From an uncultured Collinsella sp. (GTDB lineage Bacteria; Actinomycetota; Coriobacteriia; Coriobacteriales; Coriobacteriaceae), in NCBI GenBank assembly GCA_958421275.1, contig CATZLI010000002.1, forward strand, positions 62,001 through 126,000: 64,000 bases of DNA, given 5' to 3'. Shown one piece after another: positions 1-8,865 of this stretch. Both the position numbers and the translations under genes were made by a program. Below the pieces are notes generated by a model. That model was not told the DNA's origin, did not search any database, and worked only from the letters and a program-made list of their open reading frames with translations. The stretch's first letter is position 1; every line of letters begins with the position of its first letter.

Positions 1-106
1 GAGACAAAACCGCGGCGTGAAACCATATCGAACATGTTCAACCCTTTCGGACCTTGTGCCCGGGCACCCCACCGCGGGCTTTAATCTGCAATCAGATTAT
101 ACTTCT

Positions 107-139
107 GCGAGAATAATGATAGTGAGAAATTATTCTCGC
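107..139. promoter_or_regulatory. Palindromic operator-like site at the left edge
   Basis: An 11-bp inverted repeat (107-117 and 129-139, GCGAGAATAAT and its complement) flanks an 11-nt spacer. The core, with ATAATGATAG followed by TTATTCTC, loosely resembles Fur-family iron boxes. A second small inverted repeat, TAATCTG/CAGATTA, lies at 82-99. The rest of 1-189 holds no gene that I can support. The site would regulate a gene outside the window, because mogA ends facing it. That it is an operator is inference. Confidence 0.3.
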
Positions 140-189
140 CAGAGAATATAGTTTCGAGTTGCCATACACCTTGGCGTCACTTCGGCGGA

Positions 190-225
190 AAACAAAGGCG
201 GAGCAGCCGTTCAGGTCGCCCCGCC
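190..225 (-). terminator. Terminator after mogA
   Basis: On the minus strand GGCGGGGC (218-225) can pair with GCTCCGCC (197-204) with one G-U pair. The stem is followed by TTTGTTTT, just past the mogA stop. Confidence 0.5.
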
Positions 226-238
226 CCAGGTAAACCAC

Positions 239-718
239 TTAGTTGGTATGTCCGCCGCCCGCTGTCATCTGAGCCGCATGCTCCAGCTGGTCCGCTATGG
301 CCTCCCAGCTTTCGCGGGCGGCCTTCGTAGAACCGGGAAAGTTTACGACAAGTGTATGACCTCGTTGCATGCACACGGCGCGCGAGAGCATGGCGCGGCG
401 CGTCTTGGTCATCGAGTACGCACGGATTGCCTCTGCAATACCCGGCACATCGCGGTCACAGACGGCACGCGTCGCCTCGGGTGTCACGTCGCGCATCGAA
501 AGACCCGTGCCGCCGCAGGTGAGCACGACATTGGCGTGGCACTCATCGGCGGCTTCCGCGATGGCATCACCGATCTCGCTGACGTCGTCGCGTACGACCA
601 CGTGTGAGGAGACCGTCCAGCCCTGCGCCTCGATAAGCTCCTCGAGTGAGGCTCCAGCCTCGTCCTGGGCAAGATCACGCGTATCCGAGCACGTCACGAT
701 CGAAATCTTCAACTCCAC
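239..718 (-). CDS. mogA: Molybdopterin adenylyltransferase / MogA-MoaB family protein
   Basis: A 159-residue MoCF-domain protein that adenylylates molybdopterin in the cytoplasm, activating it for molybdate insertion by MoeA. The family signature is visible: an N-terminal TCSDTRD strand, the TCGGTG phosphate-binding loop, then MRDVTPEA and a late FPGS. I chose the GTG at 718 because AGGAGGA lies just upstream and because everything before it lies inside the end of moeA. The longer reading from 790 starts with non-conserved residues. The gene follows moeA closely with the ribosome site at the moeA stop, so the two are probably one transcript. MoaB and MogA cannot be separated from sequence alone. 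Confidence 0.88.
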   Translation of the reverse strand: MELKISIVTCSDTRDLAQDEAGASLEELIEAQGWTVSSHVVVRDDVSEIGDAIAEAADECHANVVLTCGGTGLSMRDVTPEATRAVCDRDVPGIAEAIRAYSMTKTRRAMLSRAVCMQRGHTLVVNFPGSTKAARESWEAIADQLEHAAQMTAGGGHTN

Positions 719-728
719 AGTCTTCCTC

Positions 729-1991
729 CTACAACACCGTTCCCTCGGGCAGGTCGACGCGAACAACGTCCACGACATCGCTCGCCGCAAGGTCGCACGG
801 ACCCTCGTTAATGCGCAGCAGGCAGTTGGCCCGCTGCATCGTGCCGAGCAGCGCCGAATTCTGCGTCTTGGCCTCGGTCACCAACAGCTCACCGGTCTCG
901 GGGTCGCGCAAAACCGTCGCGCGATCGAAGAAGCGGCGATGCTGTCGCTTTTTCACGTCGTGTGTGAGCGTCGCCTGCTGCACGGGACGCGCACCCTCGG
1001 CAAAGCCGCGCATCTTGCGAATCGCCGGGCGGGCGAGCATCTCAAAGCCCACATACGCCGCGGCCGGATTGCCTGAAAGTCCCAGGTAGGGCTTACCCCC
1101 GAGCAAGCCAAACGTGATGGCCTTGCCCGGACGCATCGAGATGCGATCGAACAGCACCTCGCCCTCGCGCCTGACCAGCGCCGTCACATAGTCGTAATCG
1201 CCCGAAGAGGCGCCGCCGCTCGTAATGACAAAGTCGCACTCCTGCACGGCACGATGAACCAGCTCGGCAATCGCCTGCTCATCATCGGGCGCAATGCCAA
1301 AGAACACGGGCTCGGCGCCGGCATCGAGCGCTTCGGCCATCAACGCCGACGAGTTGGAGTCGCGAATCTGCCCGCGCACCGGCAGCTCACCCGGCGCGAC
1401 CAGCTCCGTGCCCAGCGAGATAATGCCCACGCGCGGAGCGGCATGGACCTTCACGCTCGCGTAACCGGCGCTTGCCAGCAGGCCGGCGCCGGCCGGAGCC
1501 ACAACCTCACCGGCGCGCATCACGACGTCGCCGGCATGGGCCTCCTCGGCGGCAGAGCGAACGTTCTCCCCCACCTTGGCCGGCGCCGAGAACCTCACAC
1601 GCGAGCCCTCGTTGCCGTCACCGTCGAGTACATCGACGATCTCGTATTTCACCACGGCATCGGCACCTTCGGGTACCGGCGCGCCCGTCATGATGCGGAC
1701 CGTCTCGCCCGCGCCGATTACGCCCTCAAACACATGTCCCGCAGCCTCGTGTCCGATAACGTCGAGCGTCACCGGCGCCTCGCCAGACGCCTGCGCCAAG
1801 TCCGCCGAGCGCACGGCATATCCGTCCATAGCACTGTTGGCAAACGGCGAGATGTCGATGTCGGCCACCGCGTCCTCGGCCAAGGGAAGACCGGTGGCCT
1901 GCCACACGGGAATCTCGACGAGATCGGTCGGAGCAACGTGCGACAGAACAATCGACTGCGCGTCCTCCAGCGGAATGAGTTTCTCTGCCAT
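729..1991 (-). CDS. moeA: Molybdopterin molybdenumtransferase MoeA
   Basis: About 420 residues, the normal MoeA length. It inserts molybdate into adenylylated molybdopterin, the last common step of molybdenum cofactor synthesis. The N-terminal region carries the SAMDGYAV motif near residue 50. The MoCF domain has the SGGASSGDYDY loop (about residue 265) and GLSGNPAAAY further on. The C-terminal domain IV is complete. The ATG at 1991 is preferred over the GTG at 1997, because AAGAGG lies 6 nt from the ATG but directly abuts the GTG. It is first in a leftward moeA-mogA pair. No moaA, moaC or moaE gene is in the window. Confidence 0.95.
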   Translation of the reverse strand: MAEKLIPLEDAQSIVLSHVAPTDLVEIPVWQATGLPLAEDAVADIDISPFANSAMDGYAVRSADLAQASGEAPVTLDVIGHEAAGHVFEGVIGAGETVRIMTGAPVPEGADAVVKYEIVDVLDGDGNEGSRVRFSAPAKVGENVRSAAEEAHAGDVVMRAGEVVAPAGAGLLASAGYASVKVHAAPRVGIISLGTELVAPGELPVRGQIRDSNSSALMAEALDAGAEPVFFGIAPDDEQAIAELVHRAVQECDFVITSGGASSGDYDYVTALVRREGEVLFDRISMRPGKAITFGLLGGKPYLGLSGNPAAAYVGFEMLARPAIRKMRGFAEGARPVQQATLTHDVKKRQHRRFFDRATVLRDPETGELLVTEAKTQNSALLGTMQRANCLLRINEGPCDLAASDVVDVVRVDLPEGTVL

Positions 1992-2164
1992 ATGCACCTC
2001 TTAATGCCACGGCGCACAACAGGGGCGCCGATTGTTTATGCTTGTCTCAGTATAATCCCCAGACGCACGACCGCGACTTGGCCTGTACCCGCAAATACAC
2101 CTGTCGGCCGCAAGCCACGAAACAGAATCGAAACCAACCCACCGGCTCGTCGCGTTTACCGCGT

Positions 2165-2175
2165 TTTATAATGCT
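2165..2175 (+). promoter_or_regulatory. Probable promoter of the CLC transporter gene
   Basis: A perfect TATAAT -10 hexamer lies at 2167-2172, about 30 nt before the CLC start codon. No convincing -35 is visible. The surrounding TTTATAATGCT word recurs exactly at 28602-28612 before thiD, suggesting an extended -10 type of promoter. Confidence 0.45.
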
Positions 2176-2201
2176 TGCGTTGCAACCTAAAAGAGGAACG
2201 T

Positions 2202-3623
2202 ATGACTCATAACGACAAACCCGAAAGCGCAAACGAGGCGCAAGACCATCCCCAGCCGCTCGACGACGGCGGCTTTTTCTCCCTGAACGACGTCATCACG
2301 GCAGGCAGGCATCAACTTACCCGCTCCGAGCATCTCTTGGCTGCCGACACGCGCCGCAACGCCCGCAACCTACTCGCGAGCGCCAAGTTGCTCGTACTCG
2401 TCGTCATCGTCTCGCTTGCCATGGGCGTTGCCGCTTGGGCGTTTTTGGCCTCGTTGAATATCGCGACCGACTATCGCGAGCACCATGCGTGGATTTACGC
2501 GCTTCTTCCCGTTGTGGGCGTTGCCACCGCATGGGTGTACAAAAACCACGGTCTTGCCGCCAAACGCGGTAACAACCTGGTCATCGACTCCGCTCTGGGC
2601 ACCCGCCTCATCCATATGCGCATGGCCGTCCTCACCTTCGTCTGCTCCACGCTCACGCACCTCACGGGCGGATCGGCCGGTCGCGAGGGAGCTGCGGTGC
2701 AGATTGGCGGCACCATCGCCAGCAACATCTCGAGCCTCGCCCACCTCAAAAAGCATGACCACCACGACCTCATGCTCGCCGGCATCTCGTCGGCCTTTGG
2801 CGCCGTATTCGGCTCGCCCCTTGCCGGGGCTTTCTTTGGCATGGAGATGTGCTTTATCGGCAAGATCGACTACACCGCGGGCATCTACTGCCTGGTCGCC
2901 TCGTTTACCGGCTACTTTACATCACTCGCCTTGGGTACCGAGTACGAAGCAAATGTCATCGCCAGCGTTCCCGCCATGACGCCCAAAACGGTCGTCATCG
3001 TTGTTATCAGCGCCATTATCTTCGGTCTGACGGCACGCCTCTTTGCCTGGTCGGTTCGGACCGTCAAGAGACTGTACGGTCGCTTTATCACCAATTACCT
3101 CGTTCGCGCACTCATAGGCGCACTCGTGGTTTTGGCCGCCTATGCCCTCCTCGACGCCTGGAACTACGCTGGCCTTTCCACGTGGCTTTCCGGCGCCGGA
3201 TTTGCCGGCAACACCACCCTGGCGGACGCAGCCATCAAGTTGGTCGTCACAGCGCTCACCCTGGGCGCCGGCTTCCAAGGCGGCGAGGTCACGCCCCTGT
3301 TTGGTATCGGTGCGGCGCTCGGCGGCTGGATAGGCTGCCTCGTCGGAATCGATCCCAGCTTTCTGGCAGCGCTGGGCATGCTCGGCGTGTTCTGCGCCGG
3401 CCTTAACGTGCCCATCACCACCTGTATGATGGCCATCGACCTGTTCCACGGCACGGCAGCCGGGTTCTTTGTCATCGTGGCCTTTATCAGCTACCTAACC
3501 GCCGGACACCGCGGCGTGTACCCCGCCCAGCGCATCATCTCACCCAAGCGCCGTTCGCTTATTGTGGATGAGGGCGGTACGGTAGCGGATGCTATCGAGC
3601 GCCACAACGACCTGATAGAGTAG
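2202..3623 (+). CDS. CLC family anion channel/antiporter, possibly fluoride type
   Basis: A 473-residue polytopic membrane protein of the CLC family. Visible elements are GSAGREGAAVQIGG (counterpart of the GREGP external-glutamate loop), GSPLAGAFFGMEM and, in the second half, GAGFQGGEVTPLFGIGAALGG. These differ from canonical chloride CLCs (GREGP, GGxFxP) and look closer to the CLC-F fluoride/proton antiporter branch, where GREG followed by a small residue and GGE-TPLF are common. That sub-assignment is inference. The start at 2202 has AGAGGA 4-5 nt upstream; the longer reading from 2175 lacks a ribosome site. No fluoride riboswitch consensus was recognised upstream. No CBS domains follow. 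Confidence 0.85.
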   Translation: MTHNDKPESANEAQDHPQPLDDGGFFSLNDVITAGRHQLTRSEHLLAADTRRNARNLLASAKLLVLVVIVSLAMGVAAWAFLASLNIATDYREHHAWIYALLPVVGVATAWVYKNHGLAAKRGNNLVIDSALGTRLIHMRMAVLTFVCSTLTHLTGGSAGREGAAVQIGGTIASNISSLAHLKKHDHHDLMLAGISSAFGAVFGSPLAGAFFGMEMCFIGKIDYTAGIYCLVASFTGYFTSLALGTEYEANVIASVPAMTPKTVVIVVISAIIFGLTARLFAWSVRTVKRLYGRFITNYLVRALIGALVVLAAYALLDAWNYAGLSTWLSGAGFAGNTTLADAAIKLVVTALTLGAGFQGGEVTPLFGIGAALGGWIGCLVGIDPSFLAALGMLGVFCAGLNVPITTCMMAIDLFHGTAAGFFVIVAFISYLTAGHRGVYPAQRIISPKRRSLIVDEGGTVADAIERHNDLIE

Positions 3624-3710
3624 ACGTAAGTATTCGACGTGCAGCCACAATCGGGGGCAATTCGACCTGAGCGCGACCGCACCGTCACGTCATACGCCGG
3701 GAGTCGCCCC

Positions 3711-4673
3711 ATGCACGCAACTGATTTTGGCCGCACGCTCATCATCGCCAACCCAGCCGCCCAGTCGGGTGCGGCGCGCGAAGTTGCCGAGCGCCTGCAA
3801 CGCTTTTTGGACATGACTGCACGCGCATCCCAGTTTGATCTGGTGCTGACCGAGCGCATGGGACACGCCAAGGAGCTTGCCGCACAGGCCGAGGGCTATC
3901 GCACCGTTATCGCCCTTGGCGGCGACGGCGTGATCCACGAGGTCGTCAACGGGCTTATGACGAAAAAGGAGGGCGCCCGCCCCGCTCTTGCCGTCCTGCC
4001 CGTGGGCTCCGGTAACGATTTTGCCCAAACACTCAGCATCGAAGATTTCTCCGGTAAGGATTTTGGCGCGCTGCTCACCTGTGAGCTGCAGCGTCAGGAC
4101 ATCGGGCGGATTCGCTCATGGAACCCCGCAAGCGGCAGTGGCGAGGCGATCGTCGAGTATTACGACCAGACGCTCTCCGTCGGCATCGATGCCGCCATCG
4201 GACTTGGCACCACCGAGCTGCGCAAAAAGACCGGCTTGACGGGAGCTCCGCTCTACACCCTCTCGGGACTCGAGCAGTTTGGCCTGCGCTATCGCAACTA
4301 CCCCATGACAGCCAGCTTTGACGGCGCGCCCGCCGAGCGCGTGAGGGCGATCATCATGGCGATTCAGCTGGGCCCCACGTATGGCTCGGGTTATCGCATC
4401 TGCCCCGATGCCGACCCCTGCGACGGCATGCTCGACGTCTGCTACGCCTGCGGCCCCGTCCCTCGTGCGGTTGCCCTGCCTATGTTTCTTTCGGCCAAGG
4501 ACGGCCACCATACCAAGTTACCACCGGTTCGCATGCGCCGCTGCCGCCATGTCGAGCTCACCTTTGAGGAGCCCGACTATCCCATCCAGGCCGACGGCGA
4601 GCCCGTTGTCGCCTCGCGCATCGAGGTCGACATCCTCGCCGGCGCCCTCCATGTCTGGCGTCCCACCCGCTAG
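3711..4673 (+). CDS. Diacylglycerol kinase-like lipid kinase (YegS/DgkB family)
   Basis: 320 residues with a DAGK catalytic domain. IANPAAQSG at the N-terminus is the nucleotide-binding start, GGDGVIHEVVNG (about residue 75) is the classic GGDG motif, and VLPVGSGNDFA follows. The C-terminal half carries the QADGEP motif typical of the YegS/DgkB fold. The protein probably phosphorylates diacylglycerol or a related lipid at the inner face of the membrane. The ATG at 3711 was chosen because similarity begins immediately after it and GGGAG lies upstream. It is 87 nt downstream of the CLC gene in the same direction, possibly co-transcribed. The exact lipid substrate cannot be read from the sequence. 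Confidence 0.85.
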   Translation: MHATDFGRTLIIANPAAQSGAAREVAERLQRFLDMTARASQFDLVLTERMGHAKELAAQAEGYRTVIALGGDGVIHEVVNGLMTKKEGARPALAVLPVGSGNDFAQTLSIEDFSGKDFGALLTCELQRQDIGRIRSWNPASGSGEAIVEYYDQTLSVGIDAAIGLGTTELRKKTGLTGAPLYTLSGLEQFGLRYRNYPMTASFDGAPAERVRAIIMAIQLGPTYGSGYRICPDADPCDGMLDVCYACGPVPRAVALPMFLSAKDGHHTKLPPVRMRRCRHVELTFEEPDYPIQADGEPVVASRIEVDILAGALHVWRPTR

Positions 4674-4705
4674 CCACCCCTATTTCACCGCAACTTATGA
4701 GGAGG

Positions 4706-5086
4706 CTATTCATCGCTGCCCGGCTTGCGACGGTTGGCCTTTTTCATGGCGTTGAAGTGCTTGTCATTGAGCCTGCGCTGGCGAGAGCACTGAGGCACCT
4801 TGGTCTTTACGCGTCGGCGCGGTGGACGCCCGCGCCGCTCAAGCTCAGCGCGCAGCTTACGCAGGCAGCTACTACGGTTTTGGAACTGACTGCGGCTCTC
4901 GCGCGCCGTCACGACAATCCCCGTGGGCCCATGTTTCATACGCACCGCCGAGTCCGTCGTGTTGACGCCCTGTCCGCCCGGACCCGTCGCGCGAAACACC
5001 TGCACCTCGCAATCGCGCGCCAACTCCTCGGCCGACATCTCGGCATAGCACGCATACTCGCGCCATCCCATCTTGTTCTCATCCAT
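4706..5086 (-). CDS. Release-factor-like peptidyl-tRNA hydrolase (ArfB/RF domain)
   Basis: 126 residues forming a stand-alone RF-1 domain. RATGPGGQGVNTTDSAVRM contains the GGQ motif that triggers peptidyl-tRNA hydrolysis in the ribosome. There is no stop-codon-recognition domain. The C-terminus is rich in Lys and Arg (RRRVKTKV, then MKKANRRK), as in ArfB/YaeJ proteins that insert a basic tail into the empty mRNA channel of stalled ribosomes. Stalled-ribosome rescue is therefore the likely role. The ATG at 5086 follows GGGGAGG at 7 nt; the earlier in-frame ATG at 5104 overlaps that site. It converges with the lipid kinase gene. Whether it complements tmRNA here is unknown. Confidence 0.82.
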   Translation of the reverse strand: MDENKMGWREYACYAEMSAEELARDCEVQVFRATGPGGQGVNTTDSAVRMKHGPTGIVVTARESRSQFQNRSSCLRKLRAELERRGRPPRRRVKTKVPQCSRQRRLNDKHFNAMKKANRRKPGSDE

Positions 5087-5104
5087 ATCAACACCTCCCC
5101 TCAT

Positions 5105-5143
5105 ACAAAAAAATGTGACAAAGGGACGATCCCTTTGTCACAT
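5105..5143 (-). terminator. Strong terminator after xpt
   Basis: A perfect 14-bp stem (5113-5126 with 5130-5143, ATGTGACAAAGGGA and its complement, 3-nt loop) is followed on the minus strand by seven Ts. Confidence 0.85.
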
Positions 5144-5170
5144 CGCATACCAATCGCTTGTGTTGCGCGC

Positions 5171-5749
5171 TTAGGCGAAGGTGATCTCGCCGGTCTCGCA
5201 GTCCATATCGGCGATACGGGCCAGGCTCTCAACGCGAAAGCCGCGCTCGCGGAGCTTATCGCCGCCGCCCTGGAAACCCTTCTCCACGGCAATGCCAATC
5301 CCGGACACCTCGGCACCCGCAGCCTCGCAAATCTTGATAAGACCCTCGAGCGCGCAGCCGTTGGCCAAGAAGTCATCGATAATCAGTACCTTGTCGCCCT
5401 CGGACAGGAAACGCTTACCAACGATGACCGGGTACTCCTTCTGCTTGGTAAAGGAGTAGATGGTCGTGGCGTACTGCTCCCCGTCGAGGTTGATGGACTG
5501 CGCCTTCTTGGCAAAGACCACCGGCACGCCGCCAAAATGTTGGGCTGCAATGCAAGCCATGCCAATGCCCGAAGCCTCGATCGTCAGGATCTTGTTGATC
5601 TCGACACCCTCGAACAGACGGGCCCACTCGGCGCCCATGTGGTCGAACAGCTCAACGTCGCATTGGTGGTTGAGGAAGGCATCAACCTTAAGGACATTAC
5701 CGGCCTTTACGATGCCGTCATGGCGAATACGATCCTCAAGCTCCTGCAT
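5171..5749 (-). CDS. xpt: Xanthine phosphoribosyltransferase
   Basis: 192 residues, the usual Xpt length. It converts xanthine plus PRPP to XMP in purine salvage. The N-terminal MQELEDRI and KVDAFLNHQ are typical of the Gram-positive Xpt family, and the PRPP-binding loop reads VLIIDDFLANGCA (about residue 125). The GFQGGGDKL segment near the C-terminus also matches the family. A strong terminator follows. No guanine riboswitch core was found in the roughly 155 nt separating it from the MFS gene, although many Xpt genes have one. The gene is monocistronic as judged from spacing. Confidence 0.93.
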   Translation of the reverse strand: MQELEDRIRHDGIVKAGNVLKVDAFLNHQCDVELFDHMGAEWARLFEGVEINKILTIEASGIGMACIAAQHFGGVPVVFAKKAQSINLDGEQYATTIYSFTKQKEYPVIVGKRFLSEGDKVLIIDDFLANGCALEGLIKICEAAGAEVSGIGIAVEKGFQGGGDKLRERGFRVESLARIADMDCETGEITFA

Positions 5750-5905
5750 GGCGCAACCCCTTCTCGCGGCAAGATACCGCGCGATTAATAAACGTTGTTC
5801 GATAGTCTACCACGGACCGACCCCCGCCCACCCCACAAGCCGCATCGCACCATAAAGCCGCAAGACCAGATAGGCCCGATTCGTGGCAGACAGCCTCCCA
5901 ACGCA

Positions 5906-7210
5906 TTAATGGCGGGCGCGAATCCTCACCAAACGCACCATGGCAAGCGCAAAGCCCACAGCGGCCACAGCCATCAACACATAGAACACCGAACGGAAAC
6001 CAAACAGGAACACATCCGGACGGCCTGCAACGAAACTGGTCACGGCCTCGCCCATCGCCACGCTCATCTGCCCATACAGGATATGCGACGCCGCCGTAAT
6101 GCCCACTGCCATGCCGGCATAGCGCGCCAAACTGCCCAAGCTGCCCGCAAAACCGAGTGCCTCGCGCGGAGCCGAGCCCATGTACAGCGAGTTATTGGGG
6201 CTTTGGAAAATCGACGTTCCGCACGACATAAACGCGGCACAGCACACGATCACAGGGATGGAAGAGTGCTCGTCGAGCGTACTTACCGCAAAGAGACCGC
6301 ACACGTACACACCCAGGCCGACCGCCGTGGGACCCTCGCAGCCAACACGGTCCGAAACCGCACCCGAAAGCGGGCCGATAAAGGCATTCACCATCGGCAG
6401 CGCCAAAAACAGCAATCCGGAAATGTCGGAACCAAAGCCATGGGCGTCCTGAAAATAGAACGGCAGGATAAACTCAGATGCGCCAATACCAACGAACACG
6501 ATGAGCATGCAGGCAAGGTTGATGGCGAAGGCCGAATTTGCAAAGCAGCGACGAGCGGCCTCGATCAGGGACATGGGGCGCTCGCCGGCCTCCGGCTTAA
6601 CATGCGGCAGCGTGTAGAGCCCCACGATAAACGAGATGACGCCAATGGGCAGGTTGATGAGGAAGATGCTCTCCCAAGGAAAGCTTGCCACCAGCATGCC
6701 GCCGAGCACGGGGCCACACATCATGCCGAGGGCCACAAAGGTCGCAAGAATACCCATGGCACGGCCTCGTTCGCGCGCCGGAAACGACTCGGTGATGATA
6801 CCCATGTTGTTAGCCATGGCCGCCGCGCAACCGACGCCCTGAACAATGCGTGCCAGGATAAGAACCTCGAGCGAGGCCGAAAGGCCGCACAGCAGCGAAC
6901 CGACCGAAAAGACGATGACGCCCAACTGGAACACGTTCACCTTGCCGCGCACGTCGCCCAGACGGCCAAACGGCAACATAGCCACGCAAGTCGCAAGCAG
7001 ATACACCGAGCTTACCAGCTGAATGCGATCGAGGCCCACGCCCAGCTCCTTTTGCATCACGGGCAGCGCCACGGTCACGACGGTCGAATCCAGACACACC
7101 ATAAACGTCATGATGAGCACGGTAAACAGAATCGCCCACTTGTTCTTGCCATGGGTGTCGCCCTCTAGGGCAATATGCTCGCGGCGCAGCTGCTCTGCGG
7201 TTTTCTCCAT
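5906..7210 (-). CDS. MFS multidrug-type exporter (DHA2/EmrB-QacA-like)
   Basis: 434 residues with at least twelve hydrophobic segments. LDSTVVTVALPVMQKELG in the first helix is the hallmark of the EmrB/QacA (DHA2) branch, and FGRLGDVRGKVNVF is the MFS motif A loop between helices 2 and 3. ILARIVQGVGCAAA in helix 4 matches motif B/C regions. A proton-driven drug or metabolite exporter in the cytoplasmic membrane is likely; the substrate is unknown. The ATG at 7210 lies 5 nt from AAAGGA; upstream in-frame starts overlap that site. It stands alone between two terminators with no adjacent regulator. Confidence 0.85.
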   Translation of the reverse strand: MEKTAEQLRREHIALEGDTHGKNKWAILFTVLIMTFMVCLDSTVVTVALPVMQKELGVGLDRIQLVSSVYLLATCVAMLPFGRLGDVRGKVNVFQLGVIVFSVGSLLCGLSASLEVLILARIVQGVGCAAAMANNMGIITESFPARERGRAMGILATFVALGMMCGPVLGGMLVASFPWESIFLINLPIGVISFIVGLYTLPHVKPEAGERPMSLIEAARRCFANSAFAINLACMLIVFVGIGASEFILPFYFQDAHGFGSDISGLLFLALPMVNAFIGPLSGAVSDRVGCEGPTAVGLGVYVCGLFAVSTLDEHSSIPVIVCCAAFMSCGTSIFQSPNNSLYMGSAPREALGFAGSLGSLARYAGMAVGITAASHILYGQMSVAMGEAVTSFVAGRPDVFLFGFRSVFYVLMAVAAVGFALAMVRLVRIRARH

Positions 7211-7236
7211 ATCCATCCTTTCGAGTGGCCCAACGC

Positions 7237-7283
7237 AAAAACGGGGCCCCAATCGCCTGTAAACAGTCGCGATTGGGGTCCCG
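7237..7283 (-). terminator. Terminator after metY
   Basis: On the minus strand GCGATTGGGG (69-78 of this hundred) pairs with CCCCAATCGC across a short loop, extended by GGGAC/GCCCC. CGTTTTTGC follows. Confidence 0.8.
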
Positions 7284-7351
7284 CCTACGGAATCGGAACT
7301 AAAGGTCGCCGAAGCTTTCTGCCAGCATCGGCACCTTGCACGAACGCTAGC

Positions 7352-8635
7352 CTAGCACTGCTCGAGTGCCTGCTCAAGGTCGGCAATCAGATCGGCCGTG
7401 TCCTCGAGGCCGCACGACAGGCGCACCATGTCGGCGGAGATACCGCAGGCGATGAGTTCCTCGTCGTTCATCTGGCGATGCGTAGCGTTAGCAGGATGCA
7501 GGCAGCAAGTGCGGGCGTCGGCAACGTGCGTGGCGATCTGGGCGAGCTTGAGGCTCTTCATAAAGGTCTCGGCCGCCGCGCGACCACCGTTAAAGCCAAA
7601 GCTCACAACGCCGCAGGTACCGTTGGGCATGTACTTCTGAGCGATGTCATAGTACTTATCGCCCTCCAGGCCCGGATAGCTCACGAAGCGCACCTTGGGA
7701 TGGCTCTGCAGGAACTTGGCAACGGCCAGGCCGTTCTCGCAATGACGCGGCATGCGCACATGCAGGCTCTCGAGCGAGCTGTTCAGGAAGAAGGCCGCCT
7801 GTGGATTCTGCATAGGACCAAGATCGCGCATGAGCTGCGCGGTGGCCTTGGTAATGAAGGCGCCCTCGCGACCAAACTTCTCGGCATAGGTCACGCCGTG
7901 GTAGCTCTCGTCGGGCGTGGTGAGACCCGGGAACTTATCCGCATGGGCCATCCAGTCAAACTGGCCGTGGTCGACGATCACGCCGCCCAGGTAGGCAGCA
8001 TGTCCATCCATGTACTTGGTGGTGGAGTGCGTAACGATGTCGGCGCCCCACTCAAAGGGACGGCACATCACGGGCGTCGGGAAGGTGTTGTCGACCATCA
8101 GCGGCACGCCGTGATCATGCGCGGCCTTGGCGAAGCGCTCAATATCGAGCACGGCAAGGGCGGGGTTGGCAATCGTCTCGCCAAAGACGAGCTTGGTATT
8201 GGGCTCAAAGGCTGCCTCGAGCTCCTCATCGGTGCAGTCGGGGGCGACAAACGTGCAGGTCAAACCCATGCGCTCCATAGTATGGGCGAGCAGGTTGTAG
8301 GTACCGCCGTAGATAGCAGAGCTCGCGACCACATGATCGCCGGCACCGGCCACGTTAAAAATCGCGAGGAAATTCGCAGCCATGCCCGAGCTCGTGAGCA
8401 TCGCAGCGGTGCCGCCCTCCATCTCGCAGATCTTGGCGGCAACGAGATCGCACGTGGGGTTCTGCAGACGGCTGTAGAAGTAGCCCGACTCCTCTAGGTC
8501 AAACAGCTTGCCCATGTGCTCGGACGTGTCGTACTTCCACGTGGTGGACTGGTAGATGGGCACCTGGCGCGGCTCGGCATCTCCCGGGTGATAGCCGCCC
8601 TGGACACACGTCGTACCGATGGTCTGCTCGGTCAT
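7352..8635 (-). CDS. metY: O-acetylhomoserine sulfhydrylase (Cys/Met PLP family)
   Basis: 427 residues of the Cys/Met metabolism PLP-enzyme family. The probable reaction is direct sulfhydrylation of O-acetylhomoserine to homocysteine. The PLP-anchoring lysine lies in HSTTKYMDGH (about residue 208). YSRLQNPT near residue 55 and SSGMAAN near 85 are family motifs. Length and the long insertion after the lysine (LGGVIVDHGQFDW) favour MetY over the shorter MetB/MetC, but a methionine gamma-lyase or related activity cannot be excluded. The gene has its own terminator. The divergent upstream region (8636-8865) holds an inverted repeat TTTATCT/AGATAAA at 8745-8751 and 8775-8781 that could bind a regulator. 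No SAM riboswitch was recognised. Confidence 0.88.
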   Translation of the reverse strand: MTEQTIGTTCVQGGYHPGDAEPRQVPIYQSTTWKYDTSEHMGKLFDLEESGYFYSRLQNPTCDLVAAKICEMEGGTAAMLTSSGMAANFLAIFNVAGAGDHVVASSAIYGGTYNLLAHTMERMGLTCTFVAPDCTDEELEAAFEPNTKLVFGETIANPALAVLDIERFAKAAHDHGVPLMVDNTFPTPVMCRPFEWGADIVTHSTTKYMDGHAAYLGGVIVDHGQFDWMAHADKFPGLTTPDESYHGVTYAEKFGREGAFITKATAQLMRDLGPMQNPQAAFFLNSSLESLHVRMPRHCENGLAVAKFLQSHPKVRFVSYPGLEGDKYYDIAQKYMPNGTCGVVSFGFNGGRAAAETFMKSLKLAQIATHVADARTCCLHPANATHRQMNDEELIACGISADMVRLSCGLEDTADLIADLEQALEQC

Positions 8636-8865
8636 ATCTAGCTCCCTTGCCTGGGTTACGTTTTATTCGGTTCACGATACCGCTACCCTGCACCCCTCTC
8701 AACCCATCCCCAAGGTAGGTTAAGGGACAAATTGATCAGGGGTATTTATCTCAAGCCTTGGGCATTTGCTCGATAGATAAAAACGAGACATACATGAAGC
8801 TCTCGATGATTACATGCCCCGTCACGGGTACCATAGGCGAGTACACCGTGACCAAGGAGACAACG

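Noticed and set aside
5105..5143. The perfect 14-bp palindrome after xpt as an operator
   Set aside because: A seven-T run follows on the xpt strand, so an intrinsic terminator explains it.
5750..5905. Possible purine riboswitch upstream of xpt
   Set aside because: The three-way junction consensus and loop motifs of the purine aptamer were not found.
8636..8865. Possible SAM riboswitch between metY and the C_GCAxxG_C_C gene
   Set aside because: No SAM aptamer consensus; only a short inverted repeat TTTATCT/AGATAAA is present.
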